DNA from: Ruania halotolerans
GTDB taxonomy: Bacteria > Actinomycetota > Actinomycetes > Actinomycetales > Beutenbergiaceae
Length of the DNA: 64,000 bases
Assembly: GCF_021049285.1 (NCBI RefSeq)
Contig: NZ_CP088017.1
Location: 2,367,380-2,431,379, forward strand
Reading direction: 5' to 3'
Shown here: piece by piece, positions 13,006 through 22,000 of the stretch
Numbering within the stretch: position 1 is the stretch's first letter
How the letters are laid out: each line of letters opens with the position of its first letter
Notes under the pieces: model-generated
What the model was told of the DNA's origin: nothing
Seen by the model: only the letters and a program-made list of their open reading frames with translations
The model's database searches: none
Translations under genes and position numbers: made by a program

Positions 13006-14322
13006 TCAGTGCTGCATCTCGTGGTCGGCGCGCGCTGCGAGCCGGTCGGCGGTGGACCACAGACCTGCCGACGGTGTGGAGATGAAGAAGACCCGTTCGC
13101 CGTCTGGCATGGTGTTCCAGCCGTCCTGCATCACGGCCGGGTCGTAGCGGCGTAGGGCCTCATCGATATCGAGGTAGCCGTAGCCGACCGACTCCACCTC
13201 CTCCTGGGTGAGCTTGCCCGGCGCATACGTGATCTGGAACCGGCCCTCGGCACTGCCGTGCACGAGGTGTGCGGTCGCATGCGGAATATCCTGCATATCG
13301 GCTTCCGTGGCGTACTTGGCCAGCACCTCGTCCTTACTCAGATATCCGTACTTGCGGATCAGGGCGTCCACCTCGGGCTGCTCGCCGAACCGCTCCACGC
13401 CGGGGGCAATGATGAGCAGCTCGCCACCGTCTGCCATCGCCATCCGCGTGCGGTAGACGGCCTTATTCGCCACCCAGGTGGCATGGAACTCGTCCGCCTG
13501 CATCACGGCCACAATCTTGTCCACCGGCTCGGCGAACTCGGTGATGTTCTGGGCCATGCTGGCGCGGGCCGCACTGAGGTAGGTGTCCAGGTCGTCGCCC
13601 ACGTAGACGCCCGTGTGCACCAGCGAACCGGAATCGTCATAGGCCATCACCACCTGCAGGTAGACATCGGGCAGGTCACCGAGGAACTGCTCCTCAGCCC
13701 AGTTGAAGCACGCCCGCACGGGCGTGAGCAGGTTGCCGAGGTTGTTCTCGATGCCGTATACGGCCGAGGCCATGTGCGCGGCGCCCAGGGTGCGCTTGCC
13801 GCCGAGGCCGATGAAGTAGTTCTTGTTGTGGTTGGCGAAGCCGAGTACCTCGTGCGGCACCACGTGGCCGACGTTGATGATCAGGTCCCACTCCTGCGTG
13901 ACCGTCATCGTGTTCAGATCGATCGGCATCTCCCAGGTGACGGCTCCCCCGGTGCGCTCGGCCACCACGTCGGCGGGCACGGTGCCCACATGGGTGACGC
14001 CGTCTCTCCAGTCGTGGGCGTGGATCCGCTCGTCCGGGATGGACCCGAACATCCAGGCGTTGTCCTGCGCCGAGTGCGGCACGTGCTGACCCAGGGTCGG
14101 GATCACGTGCACCTCAGCGCCGGCCTGGTCCAGGCGGTGATACAGGTATTCGGTTATCCAGCCGACCCCGGCGTGCGCGCGGGTGATGTCCGGTGGTAGC
14201 AGCAGCACCCGGCGCAGCTCCGCGATGCCGAGGCGCGTCTTCGCCTCCTCGACGAGAGACTCGCAGAGCCCCTCGATCGTGGACCGTTCGATGGACGCAT
14301 CTTCGTGAGAGAACCACACCAT
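13006..14322 (-). CDS. LarA-family (DUF2088) nickel-dependent racemase/epimerase homologue
   Basis: A 438-residue homologue of lactate racemase LarA. LarA uses a tethered nickel-pincer nucleotide to racemise alpha-hydroxy acids, and the wider family includes epimerases of other hydroxy acids. Visible family features are PDITRA (counterpart of DxTRP), a His-rich turn GQHVPHS near 90, NVGHVVPHEVLGF near 165 followed by GLGGKRTLGAAH with the Lys expected to tether the cofactor, and a later His/Lys-containing region. The substrate is unknown. The hexuronate genes uxuB/uxaC lie 47 kb away, so a mannonate-type substrate is only a thought. larB, larC and larE are not in the window. TAGGCT ends 7 nt before the ATG (possible leaderless start). 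It sits oddly between the transglutaminase and an FHA gene. Confidence 0.8.
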   Translation of the reverse strand: MVWFSHEDASIERSTIEGLCESLVEEAKTRLGIAELRRVLLLPPDITRAHAGVGWITEYLYHRLDQAGAEVHVIPTLGQHVPHSAQDNAWMFGSIPDERIHAHDWRDGVTHVGTVPADVVAERTGGAVTWEMPIDLNTMTVTQEWDLIINVGHVVPHEVLGFANHNKNYFIGLGGKRTLGAAHMASAVYGIENNLGNLLTPVRACFNWAEEQFLGDLPDVYLQVVMAYDDSGSLVHTGVYVGDDLDTYLSAARASMAQNITEFAEPVDKIVAVMQADEFHATWVANKAVYRTRMAMADGGELLIIAPGVERFGEQPEVDALIRKYGYLSKDEVLAKYATEADMQDIPHATAHLVHGSAEGRFQITYAPGKLTQEEVESVGYGYLDIDEALRRYDPAVMQDGWNTMPDGERVFFISTPSAGLWSTADRLAARADHEMQH

Positions 14323-14426
14323 GCTTCTGAGCCTATCCGTAGCGATGACGCCGCTTCGCTGAACGCCCCACTCTCTTGACCAGCGGTATCAGCCGGCGCT
14401 GGCACGGCAGGACCTAGGCGGGCGCC

Positions 14427-16745
14427 TCAGCGGCGCCGGCGCAGGGATCTCCAGGAGGCCAGTGCCCGCAAGCGCGCCTTCCGGCCGACGGCCTCCCGCA
14501 CCCGCCGCAGACTGCGGCGCACATCCTCCCAGTAGTGGCCGACGTGCTCATCGCCGGGAGTCACCGGAGCGAACACGGCCTCATCGGCACGCTCGGCGAG
14601 CAGCACGACACCAGCGGCCGGGAAGCGCTCGGCGAGCCCGATCGCCGACTCTCGCCGGGTCAACCCCCGCGGCACCGCCACGCCGAGATCGACCAGCTGG
14701 TCCTGCATCTCGTCCCACCCCTTGGCGAGGCGTTCGTGCGTGCTCCCACGGTTGCGACGTCTGGATCGGCGGATCGCCTTGAACAGCGCGATCAGCAGCA
14801 ACGGGATGCCCACCAGGAGCACTGGCACGGACCCGATCAGAACCCCGACCACCCATGGGTTGGGCGTGACGACCTTCTCCAGGCCGAGCGCATCGACATC
14901 CGCATCGTCCCGGTCCTGGGGCGGAACGTCGGCCGGCTCGCGCGGCGGCGGTGGCGGTTGCAACACTTGCGGCTGGGGTTGATCGACCTTCTCCGGAGTC
15001 TCCTCCTGCGGAATCTGGTCCTCCGGCGGGGTCGGGAAGAACGGGAGCCAACCGGCATCCTCGAACGGGACCTCGACCCAGGCGATCATGTCGTCGCCGG
15101 TGAGGGTGACCGTGCCGGCATCGGCAGTCTCGAAACCCATCACCACCCGAGCCGGGTATCCGAGAGCACGCACCATCAGTGCCATCACGGCGGCGTACTG
15201 TTCCTCATCACCCACCATCTCCTCGCCGTCGAGCATCTGCGCAAGCCGGGCCGAACCGTGCCCCGGGCGCGAGGTCGTCTCCCCCTCGAGCCCGTGGGAG
15301 AAGAAGCCACCATTGCGCAGTGAAGCGGCCACGGCCTCGATCCGCGCATACGGCGAATCGGCCTCGTCTGCGTACTGACTGGCCAGACCGCCCACCGCGT
15401 CCGGTACGCCGCGTGGTTCGGGCAGGTCCACAGGGCTCACTGTCAGCTCAGTGACGTCGGTGGGATCGACCTGGGCAGCCGGGTCGGCGATCACCTCGTA
15501 CCGGTCTCCGCTGCTGAGGCCGGCGGTGACCAGGCCGGTATCGGTGACGGTGTTGTAGTAGAAGGTCTCGGTCAGCTCCGCCACGTCAGGGCCGACGAAT
15601 GACACATCGGCGCTTCCACCGCCGTTGAGCACCCACACGTCCGAGTAGGCGCTCACACTGACGTCCAAGGTGTAGGACTGCGGCGGGACCTCCACCTCGA
15701 TCCGTTCGCCAATCCGGCGGAACACTCCTGTGCCCGGTGTGGAGGTGCCCGTCACGTTCCAGACCGTGCCGTCATAGGAGTCGAGGGCAGCGAGCCGCAG
15801 CAGCGTTTCCTCGGCCGGCACCCCGGTCACGGTGAACAGATCCTCATCGCTGAGCCGGTCCGCGTAGGTACGGAATCCGGCGAGCGGACTGGCCAGGTCG
15901 CGCGGGTCCGGCGGGGGCTCCACATAGTCGCGCAGCACCACCCGGGGATTCTCCGGCGGCGCCGCCAACGAGGCGGCAGTCCCCCCGACCGCCGCGACTG
16001 CCAAGACGATCGCGATCGCCAGCACCCGGTGCAGTTCGAGCCGGCCGGCCCGCCACGCCAACCACGTCAGCGCCACCACGCCACCGACCACACCGACCAC
16101 ACCTGCGAGGACGGACAGATGCGTACCGAACAGAATGGCGGCCACCAGCACCAGTGGTGGAATGAGCAGCATGAGGCCGTAGCGACGGCGCGCCCGCAAC
16201 GAGATCGTGACGGCCAGTAGGGATCCGAGGAAGGCGAGCAGGTACGGCAGCAGCAGGACCGCACCGATCGTGCCCAGCGGTGGCGTGACGGTGAGCACCT
16301 GCTTCCACACGGTGACCACGCCGATGCCCATCAGCTGCCAGGTGGTGGGTGTGGGAAGCACCCCGAGCAGGGCGCTCTCCGGAGCGGCCAGTGCGCCGCA
16401 GAGGAAGAAGACCACCACCGCAGCCGACGTCGTGGTGATGATGCCGAGCCGGAAGATGGCCCCGGCGACGGCGATGGCGGCGCCGAGAAGCAGGCCGCCC
16501 AACACGCTCACGTACAGACCGCTGTCCAGATAGACGGCGTCCAAGGGAAGCAAGGCAACGGCGAGCAACACCAGCGGCACGAGCGTGTTGGCCGCACGCG
16601 GGATCGTCCACCACACCCGGAACTGCCGCAGGAGCCCACGAGAACCCGGCGGGCCCGCCTGGGCGCCGGCGGTGCGGGCGCCCGACGAACGGGTCGCCTT
16701 CTGGGCTGCCTCCTGCTGTCGCCGGCCCCTGCGCGTCTCGTTCAT
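14427..16745 (-). CDS. TgpA-like (DUF3488) transglutaminase-domain membrane protein, catalytic triad lost
   Basis: A 772-residue protein with about six to seven membrane helices in residues 40-270, an extracytoplasmic transglutaminase-like domain (about 430-580), another membrane helix near 640-665 and a cytoplasmic tail. The usual Cys-His-Asp triad is missing. The Cys position reads E514 (GDEEQYA where GDCEQFA-like is expected), the His position reads I554 (IAWVEV instead of HAWVEV), and the acidic position reads F570 (WLPFFPTP instead of WVPFDPTP). The fold is otherwise recognisable, so it is probably a non-enzymatic binding module. The ATG at 16745 overlaps the DUF58 stop (ATGA). The gene order MoxR-DUF58-TgpA is a conserved unit in many bacteria. 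Confidence 0.88.
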   Translation of the reverse strand: MNETRRGRRQQEAAQKATRSSGARTAGAQAGPPGSRGLLRQFRVWWTIPRAANTLVPLVLLAVALLPLDAVYLDSGLYVSVLGGLLLGAAIAVAGAIFRLGIITTTSAAVVVFFLCGALAAPESALLGVLPTPTTWQLMGIGVVTVWKQVLTVTPPLGTIGAVLLLPYLLAFLGSLLAVTISLRARRRYGLMLLIPPLVLVAAILFGTHLSVLAGVVGVVGGVVALTWLAWRAGRLELHRVLAIAIVLAVAAVGGTAASLAAPPENPRVVLRDYVEPPPDPRDLASPLAGFRTYADRLSDEDLFTVTGVPAEETLLRLAALDSYDGTVWNVTGTSTPGTGVFRRIGERIEVEVPPQSYTLDVSVSAYSDVWVLNGGGSADVSFVGPDVAELTETFYYNTVTDTGLVTAGLSSGDRYEVIADPAAQVDPTDVTELTVSPVDLPEPRGVPDAVGGLASQYADEADSPYARIEAVAASLRNGGFFSHGLEGETTSRPGHGSARLAQMLDGEEMVGDEEQYAAVMALMVRALGYPARVVMGFETADAGTVTLTGDDMIAWVEVPFEDAGWLPFFPTPPEDQIPQEETPEKVDQPQPQVLQPPPPPREPADVPPQDRDDADVDALGLEKVVTPNPWVVGVLIGSVPVLLVGIPLLLIALFKAIRRSRRRNRGSTHERLAKGWDEMQDQLVDLGVAVPRGLTRRESAIGLAERFPAAGVVLLAERADEAVFAPVTPGDEHVGHYWEDVRRSLRRVREAVGRKARLRALASWRSLRRRR

Positions 16746-18019
16746 CGTTGCAGCCTCCGGAACCCGCGAGGCAGGTCCTCCAACCGGCCGAGTTCCAACA
16801 TGGTGACGGCGCCCAGGCGCCGTGCGGAGAACTGCACTCCGGTGCGGCATTGCACGGCCAGAGCGCGCACGCCGACGGGGAGCACGGCACCGGCCGCACG
16901 CAGCTGGTCGTGGCTGACTCCCCCACCGCACACCAGGATCGCCACGGTGGCGCGGGTGATGTCCCGGGTCACCACCCGGGCCAGGTCGGGCAGCCGCCCC
17001 GGCCGGCGCACGGTGTCCAATCGGGTGAGCGAGTCCAGCAGATCCCTCGGGCCGCGGGTGCCGATGGCGCCCAGCTGGGTGAGTGCGCTCAGCTCGGACT
17101 CCGAACGGAGCGTGTGCAGGCCGAGGGAGCCGACGACGCTGACGGCCAGTTCGAATTCGTCGGCGTCCTCATAGTCGTGCCCGTGCACCGAGAGAGCGGT
17201 GACCAGGTGCGTACGCCGGGTCTCTTCGAACTGGCGCACCATGAGCTCACCCACCCGGGCAGAGGAACGCCAGTGCACGTACCGGCGATCATCGCCCGGG
17301 ACGTACTCGCGCAGCGCATGGAAGGAGAGGTCGCTGTTGGTGACGTCCTTGGAGGCCAGGCCCTCAAGATCATGCAGCGACCCGGCAGAGGCGGAGCCGA
17401 GCGGGATCGTGCGGGGGTGGACGTAGAGTTCCTCCGGCTCCGTCCACTGCACGGCACGGCGGATCAACCCGAACGGGTCACCGCGCACCGAGCGCACCGG
17501 TCCCACCACCAGCACTGCGCGCCGCTCGGTCGGGATCGCGAAGAGTTCGTCGTGCTCGCCGCCGGGCGCCAGTGCAGGAAGTGCGAATCGGGCCAGGCTG
17601 GGCCCCACCGGCAGCTCCATCCGGGCGGGCATCACCGGTGCGGATCCGGTGTTGCGCACTTCGATACCGCCCATCGCGCGTTCCCCGGCCACCACCCGCC
17701 CCTCCCGCAGGCGCAACGTGATCGCGTACGGGTGGCGGCCGATCGCGAAGAATCCGCAGACCACGAAGGTGGCCACCAGGGCGGCGCCGAGCACCACGAG
17801 TTCCATCCAGCCGAGCACCGAGCCGGCGATCCAGGAGATCACACCGACGGCGAGCACCACCCAGGCGGGCAGGGTGATCCAACTCAGCGCGGACGTGGTC
17901 CGCCGCATCGATCCGCGCAGCGATTCCAGGCCGCGGGTGATCGAACTGGTGCTCAGTCCGAGCCGAGTGGTGCCGACGCCGGGGCTTTCCCAGGCACGTT
18001 CTCGTGCAGGTGTGCTCAT
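16742..18019 (-). CDS. DUF58 domain protein
   Basis: A 425-residue protein with two adjacent membrane helices near residues 45-95, an extracytoplasmic or membrane-proximal beta-rich region, then the DUF58 signature around residues 240-265 (LREYVPGDDRRYVHWRSSAR, G-D-x-R-x-I-x-W-x-x-x-A/S type). DUF58 proteins are linked to a VWA-like fold and are nearly always encoded next to MoxR ATPases. It overlaps moxR upstream and the transglutaminase gene downstream by 4 nt each, indicating coupled translation. Its biochemical role is not established; a chaperone-type assembly function with MoxR is the common hypothesis. Confidence 0.88.
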   Translation of the reverse strand: MSTPARERAWESPGVGTTRLGLSTSSITRGLESLRGSMRRTTSALSWITLPAWVVLAVGVISWIAGSVLGWMELVVLGAALVATFVVCGFFAIGRHPYAITLRLREGRVVAGERAMGGIEVRNTGSAPVMPARMELPVGPSLARFALPALAPGGEHDELFAIPTERRAVLVVGPVRSVRGDPFGLIRRAVQWTEPEELYVHPRTIPLGSASAGSLHDLEGLASKDVTNSDLSFHALREYVPGDDRRYVHWRSSARVGELMVRQFEETRRTHLVTALSVHGHDYEDADEFELAVSVVGSLGLHTLRSESELSALTQLGAIGTRGPRDLLDSLTRLDTVRRPGRLPDLARVVTRDITRATVAILVCGGGVSHDQLRAAGAVLPVGVRALAVQCRTGVQFSARRLGAVTMLELGRLEDLPRGFRRLQR

Positions 18020-19020
18020 GAGGGTGTCGCGGTACCCCGTTGCGTGGGCGGAGCCACCTCCGAGACGATCCGAGCGATCATGGCTGAGGGGTCGGCACCC
18101 TCGAACTCGGCTTCGGCGTCGAGCACGATCCGGTGCGCGAGCACCGGCTCGGCGAGGGCCTTGATGTCGTCAGGGATCACGTAGTGACGCCCATGTGCCG
18201 CTGCCCAGGTCTTCGCACAGCGCACCAGCGCGAGGGCCCCACGCACGGAGACGCCCAACGCCGCCTCCGGGGCGGTCCGGGTGGCCTCCGTGAGGGTGGT
18301 GACGTAGCTGAGGATCGCTGCATCCACGTGGACGGCGGAGGCCAGGTTGGCCATGTCCGTCACCGCTGCCCCGGCGATCACCGGGCTCAGCGTTGCCGCA
18401 CGGTCGCGGACGGCGGACCCGGCGAGGATCCGTACGGTCGCCTCAGAATCGGGGTAGCCGAGTGAGGAGCGCATCAGGAAGCGGTCCAACTGCGCCTCGG
18501 GCAGCTTGTACGTCCCGGCCTGCTCGATCGGGTTCTGGGTGGCGAGTACGATGAACGGCTGCGGCACGCTGTGGGGCTCGCCGTCGATCGTGACCCGGCC
18601 TTCCTCCATCACCTCCAGCAGCGCAGACTGCGTCTTCGGAGACGCACGGTTGATCTCGTCGGCGAGCACCACCGAGGCGAAGATCGGGCCCTGGTGGAAC
18701 TCGAACGCCTTCGTGGCCTGGTCGTAGATCGTCACGCCGGTGACGTCCGAGGGCAGCAGGTCCGGGGTGAACTGGATCCGGCTGTGACTGGCCTGCACCG
18801 TGGCCGCCAACGAACGCGCCAACGACGTCTTCCCCGTTCCCGGGTAATCCTCGAGGAGCATGTGCCCACCGGAGAGCAGGCAGGTGAACGCCAGGCGCAC
18901 CACATGCGATTTGCCCAGCACGGCAGCCGAGACGTTGGTGACCAGGCGCTCGAACGTCTCCGAGAACCAGGCGGCCTGGTCAGGAGTGAGTTGCGCAGGC
19001 GCAGTGGTGGTGGCGGTCAT
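18016..19020 (-). CDS. MoxR-family AAA+ ATPase
   Basis: A 334-residue AAA+ ATPase of the MoxR clade, thought to act as a chaperone in assembling protein complexes. Walker A is EDYPGTGKTSLAR (about 75-87). Walker B is VVLADEINRASPKTQSALLEVMEE (about 135-158), with sensor 1 ATQNPIEQAGTYKLPEAQLDRF and the C-terminal lid domain following. The start codon is preceded by GAAAGGCACCA. It lies 25 nt after the giant repeat protein and overlaps DUF58, so the giant protein, MoxR, DUF58 and transglutaminase appear to be one transcription unit. Confidence 0.93.
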   Translation of the reverse strand: MTATTTAPAQLTPDQAAWFSETFERLVTNVSAAVLGKSHVVRLAFTCLLSGGHMLLEDYPGTGKTSLARSLAATVQASHSRIQFTPDLLPSDVTGVTIYDQATKAFEFHQGPIFASVVLADEINRASPKTQSALLEVMEEGRVTIDGEPHSVPQPFIVLATQNPIEQAGTYKLPEAQLDRFLMRSSLGYPDSEATVRILAGSAVRDRAATLSPVIAGAAVTDMANLASAVHVDAAILSYVTTLTEATRTAPEAALGVSVRGALALVRCAKTWAAAHGRHYVIPDDIKALAEPVLAHRIVLDAEAEFEGADPSAMIARIVSEVAPPTQRGTATPS

Positions 19021-19045
19021 TGGTGCCTTTCGTTGAAGTCGTGCG

Positions 19046-22000
19046 CTACCACGACGAGTTTTGTGCGTAGCCGCCGTTCGGGCTGATCGTCAGGTTCACG
19101 GTGCCCCCACAGGTCGCTCCGAAGTGTGGTGGGGTGTAGCCCGCGTGTCCGATCTCGGTGTTTCCGTTCGCCGAGTTGATGTTCTCGGGGTATCCGCTCC
19201 GGGAGAAGCCACCGCATCTGTCGCCTGTGATCGAGAACGACACGTTATAGCTCCCCCGGTCCGCGCTGGGGATGTCCGACCAGTTCAACTGGAGCGTCCG
19301 GCAGCCTGAACCACCACTGTCACAGTTGATCTGGCGACCCTGGGTAACCCACACGCGGGGCGGGTCGGGTGGCGGCGGTGGATTGGGGTCAGCTTCGGCT
19401 CGTCGAGTATTCGCAGAACTCGGTCCGACATCGCCGTGGTTGTTCACCACCCGTACTTCAATCTCGTATGATTCTCGCCATCCGCCGGTACGGGTCACCC
19501 GGTCCGAAGGGCTGGCATTGCTCCAAGAACTCCAACTGCCCCAGTTGCCTCCGTCCGGCTGGCTCCGGATCCGATACTGACTGCGCTCAATCGTCGCGCC
19601 ATTGCCGTCGGGCGCCTCCCAGGTGAAAGTCACCTCGCGCAAGTTTGCCGATGACCTGACGTTCGGTCGACCAGGTGGACCATACGTCGAGAAGTTCGCC
19701 GACGCCTGGCTCCAATCACCGCAGTAGGTGTTGCAGGCTCGGACACGCACCTGATAGCTCTGTCCGTCCTGCGGCACGCTGATGGTGCCGCTTCCCGGCA
19801 GCGCCTGTGCGTCACCTCCGCTGAGGCTGTACTCATAGCGACTGATCGCTTGACCGTTGTTGTTCGGCGCGGTGTACCTCACCGTGGCCTGGTTGTCGTT
19901 CCCGGTCGGTGCGGCGCTGACCCCCGACGTCTGCCCGGGAGCACCGAAGGATCGCACTTCCCTCGATGCAGGCGACGTCTCCGAGTCCCCGGAGCGGTTG
20001 ATCGCCACGAGCGTGAAGTAGTAGTCGTGCGCGTTCTCCACCTGCACTTCACGGGAACTGTCCGCGCCGCCGGGAGTGAACGTTTGAGCGAGTGACCCGT
20101 CCTGGTACATCCGCAGTTCGTAGGACTGGATCGGATCACCATTGTCGCCCGGAGCCGTCCAGGAGACCTGAAGGCGCCCGCCCGCGGAGTCATCGATTCG
20201 GGTCGCGTTCGGTGCTGCGGGCTGTAGCGGCGGACCCGAAGGGTGCTCAGGAGCGGACCACGCGCTCCACTCACCAGGATCGGGAGCATCGTTGATCGCG
20301 CGCACGCGGAACGTGTAATCCTGCCCGTTACGCAGACCATCCCAGGTGAGCGTGGTGCCGTTGACCTGCTGCTGGCCGGCACCATCCGCCGGGGAGATCT
20401 GCACGTCGTAGTGCGTGATCGGAGTGCCCTCGTTCCGCGGGGCGGTCCAGTCCACGTCCAACTCACCATCGCCGAACGTCAGGGTCGGAGCCGCCGGCGC
20501 CTCGGGGCGCACATCCGGCGTGGCCTCGGCCGAGGATCCGCTGGCAGGTGAGTCGCCCACCTCATTGGTGGCCGTAACGGCGAAGGTGTACGTGGTCCCG
20601 TTGGACAGTCCGGTGATCGTGCAGGTGGTGGTGGGGCACGCCTGGGACCCGCTGCCGTACTCGACCGTATAGCCACTGATCGCGGCGCCGTTATCTTCCG
20701 GTGCGGTCCAGCTCAACGTCACCTCACGGTTGGCGACGTCTTCGACCAGCGGGATCGTGGGAGCCTCCGGCACGCCGAGAACGGCGGCCGTGATCTGCCC
20801 CTCCACGGCGCGGTCCGGTTCCCCGGTCACATCCACCACCGTGTAGGTCGCGGTCAGGCGCCCCACGAAGTCTCCCGCAGGAGTGAGCGTCACCTGGTCG
20901 CCGTCGATGGAGATCGACCCGTTGCCGTCGCTCATCGCAACCGAGAGAATCTCCCGCGGCTCCCCAGGGAACGGGTTCGAATCGTTCGCCAGCACCGGAA
21001 CGGTCACCGAATCGCCCTGGTGCACCTCTCCCACGTCGTCGGAGTTGGTGGCGATCAGCGGACGGTTGCTCGCGGTCGCGCGCAGCACGATCACTGCCCG
21101 GACCGGATCGCTCTCACCATCAGTCACCTCGATCACGAGGTCCACCGACGATCCCGCCGGAGTGTTCTCATGTGCACTGGCGGTGAGGATGTACCCGTCC
21201 AGGCTGGCGTCGAAACCACTCGCTTCCTCGGCGATCCGGTAGGAGAGATCGGTCGAGCGCCCGTCCGGGTCCTCGGCCAGCCGGGCGATGTCGAGGGAAA
21301 CGGACTCACCGCCCTGTTCGGCCTCCAACGAGCCGTCCCGCATCCGCGGGGGCTGGTTCTCCTCCGACACCACCAGGATGTCCAGGGTCAGCACGGACGT
21401 GAGGATGTCGTTGTCGTTGATGTCCTCCGCGTCGGTCACCTCGAAGGTGAGCGTGGCGGGACCGACGTAGTTCGGATCGGAGGTGTATTGCAGGGTGTCG
21501 CCGTCCACCACGGGTGAGGAGCCGTCGGAGTTGGTGGCGCGAACACCGCTGGTGTCGGACAGTTGCACGGGCTGCCCACTGAGGGCCACCACGTAGTCGT
21601 TGATCTCGATGGTCTCGCTCTCGCCGGCGAGCACCTCGATCACCTCGGTGTCCGGGCGCAGCACGGGACCGGTGTCCTCGGTGCCAGGCACGTCGATGAA
21701 GGCGTAGGAGGACAGATCGTCCTGGTCGGTCACCCGATAGGTGATCACTTGCCGAGTGGGCGCAAGGGTCACGGTCACGGTCTCGCCATCGACGGAGCGC
21801 GCGTTCTGCTGACCGTCCGGGACGTCCACGGTGAGACTCTCCACGCTCCCGTCCGGATCGCCGTCGTTGGCCAGCACGTCCACCTCGACCTCGTCACGCT
21901 CGAGAATGGCCGCCGGGGGCACCACATCGTCCACGGCCACCGGAGGCAGGCGGGGACTATCGGGATCCACGGTGACCGTGAGCAGACCGCTGGCTGTACC

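Noticed and set aside
14323-14426. Possible tRNA or small RNA gene in the 104-nt gap between the transglutaminase and LarA genes
   Set aside because: No cloverleaf arms or CCA end could be drawn; only a -10-like TAGGCT near the LarA start is seen.
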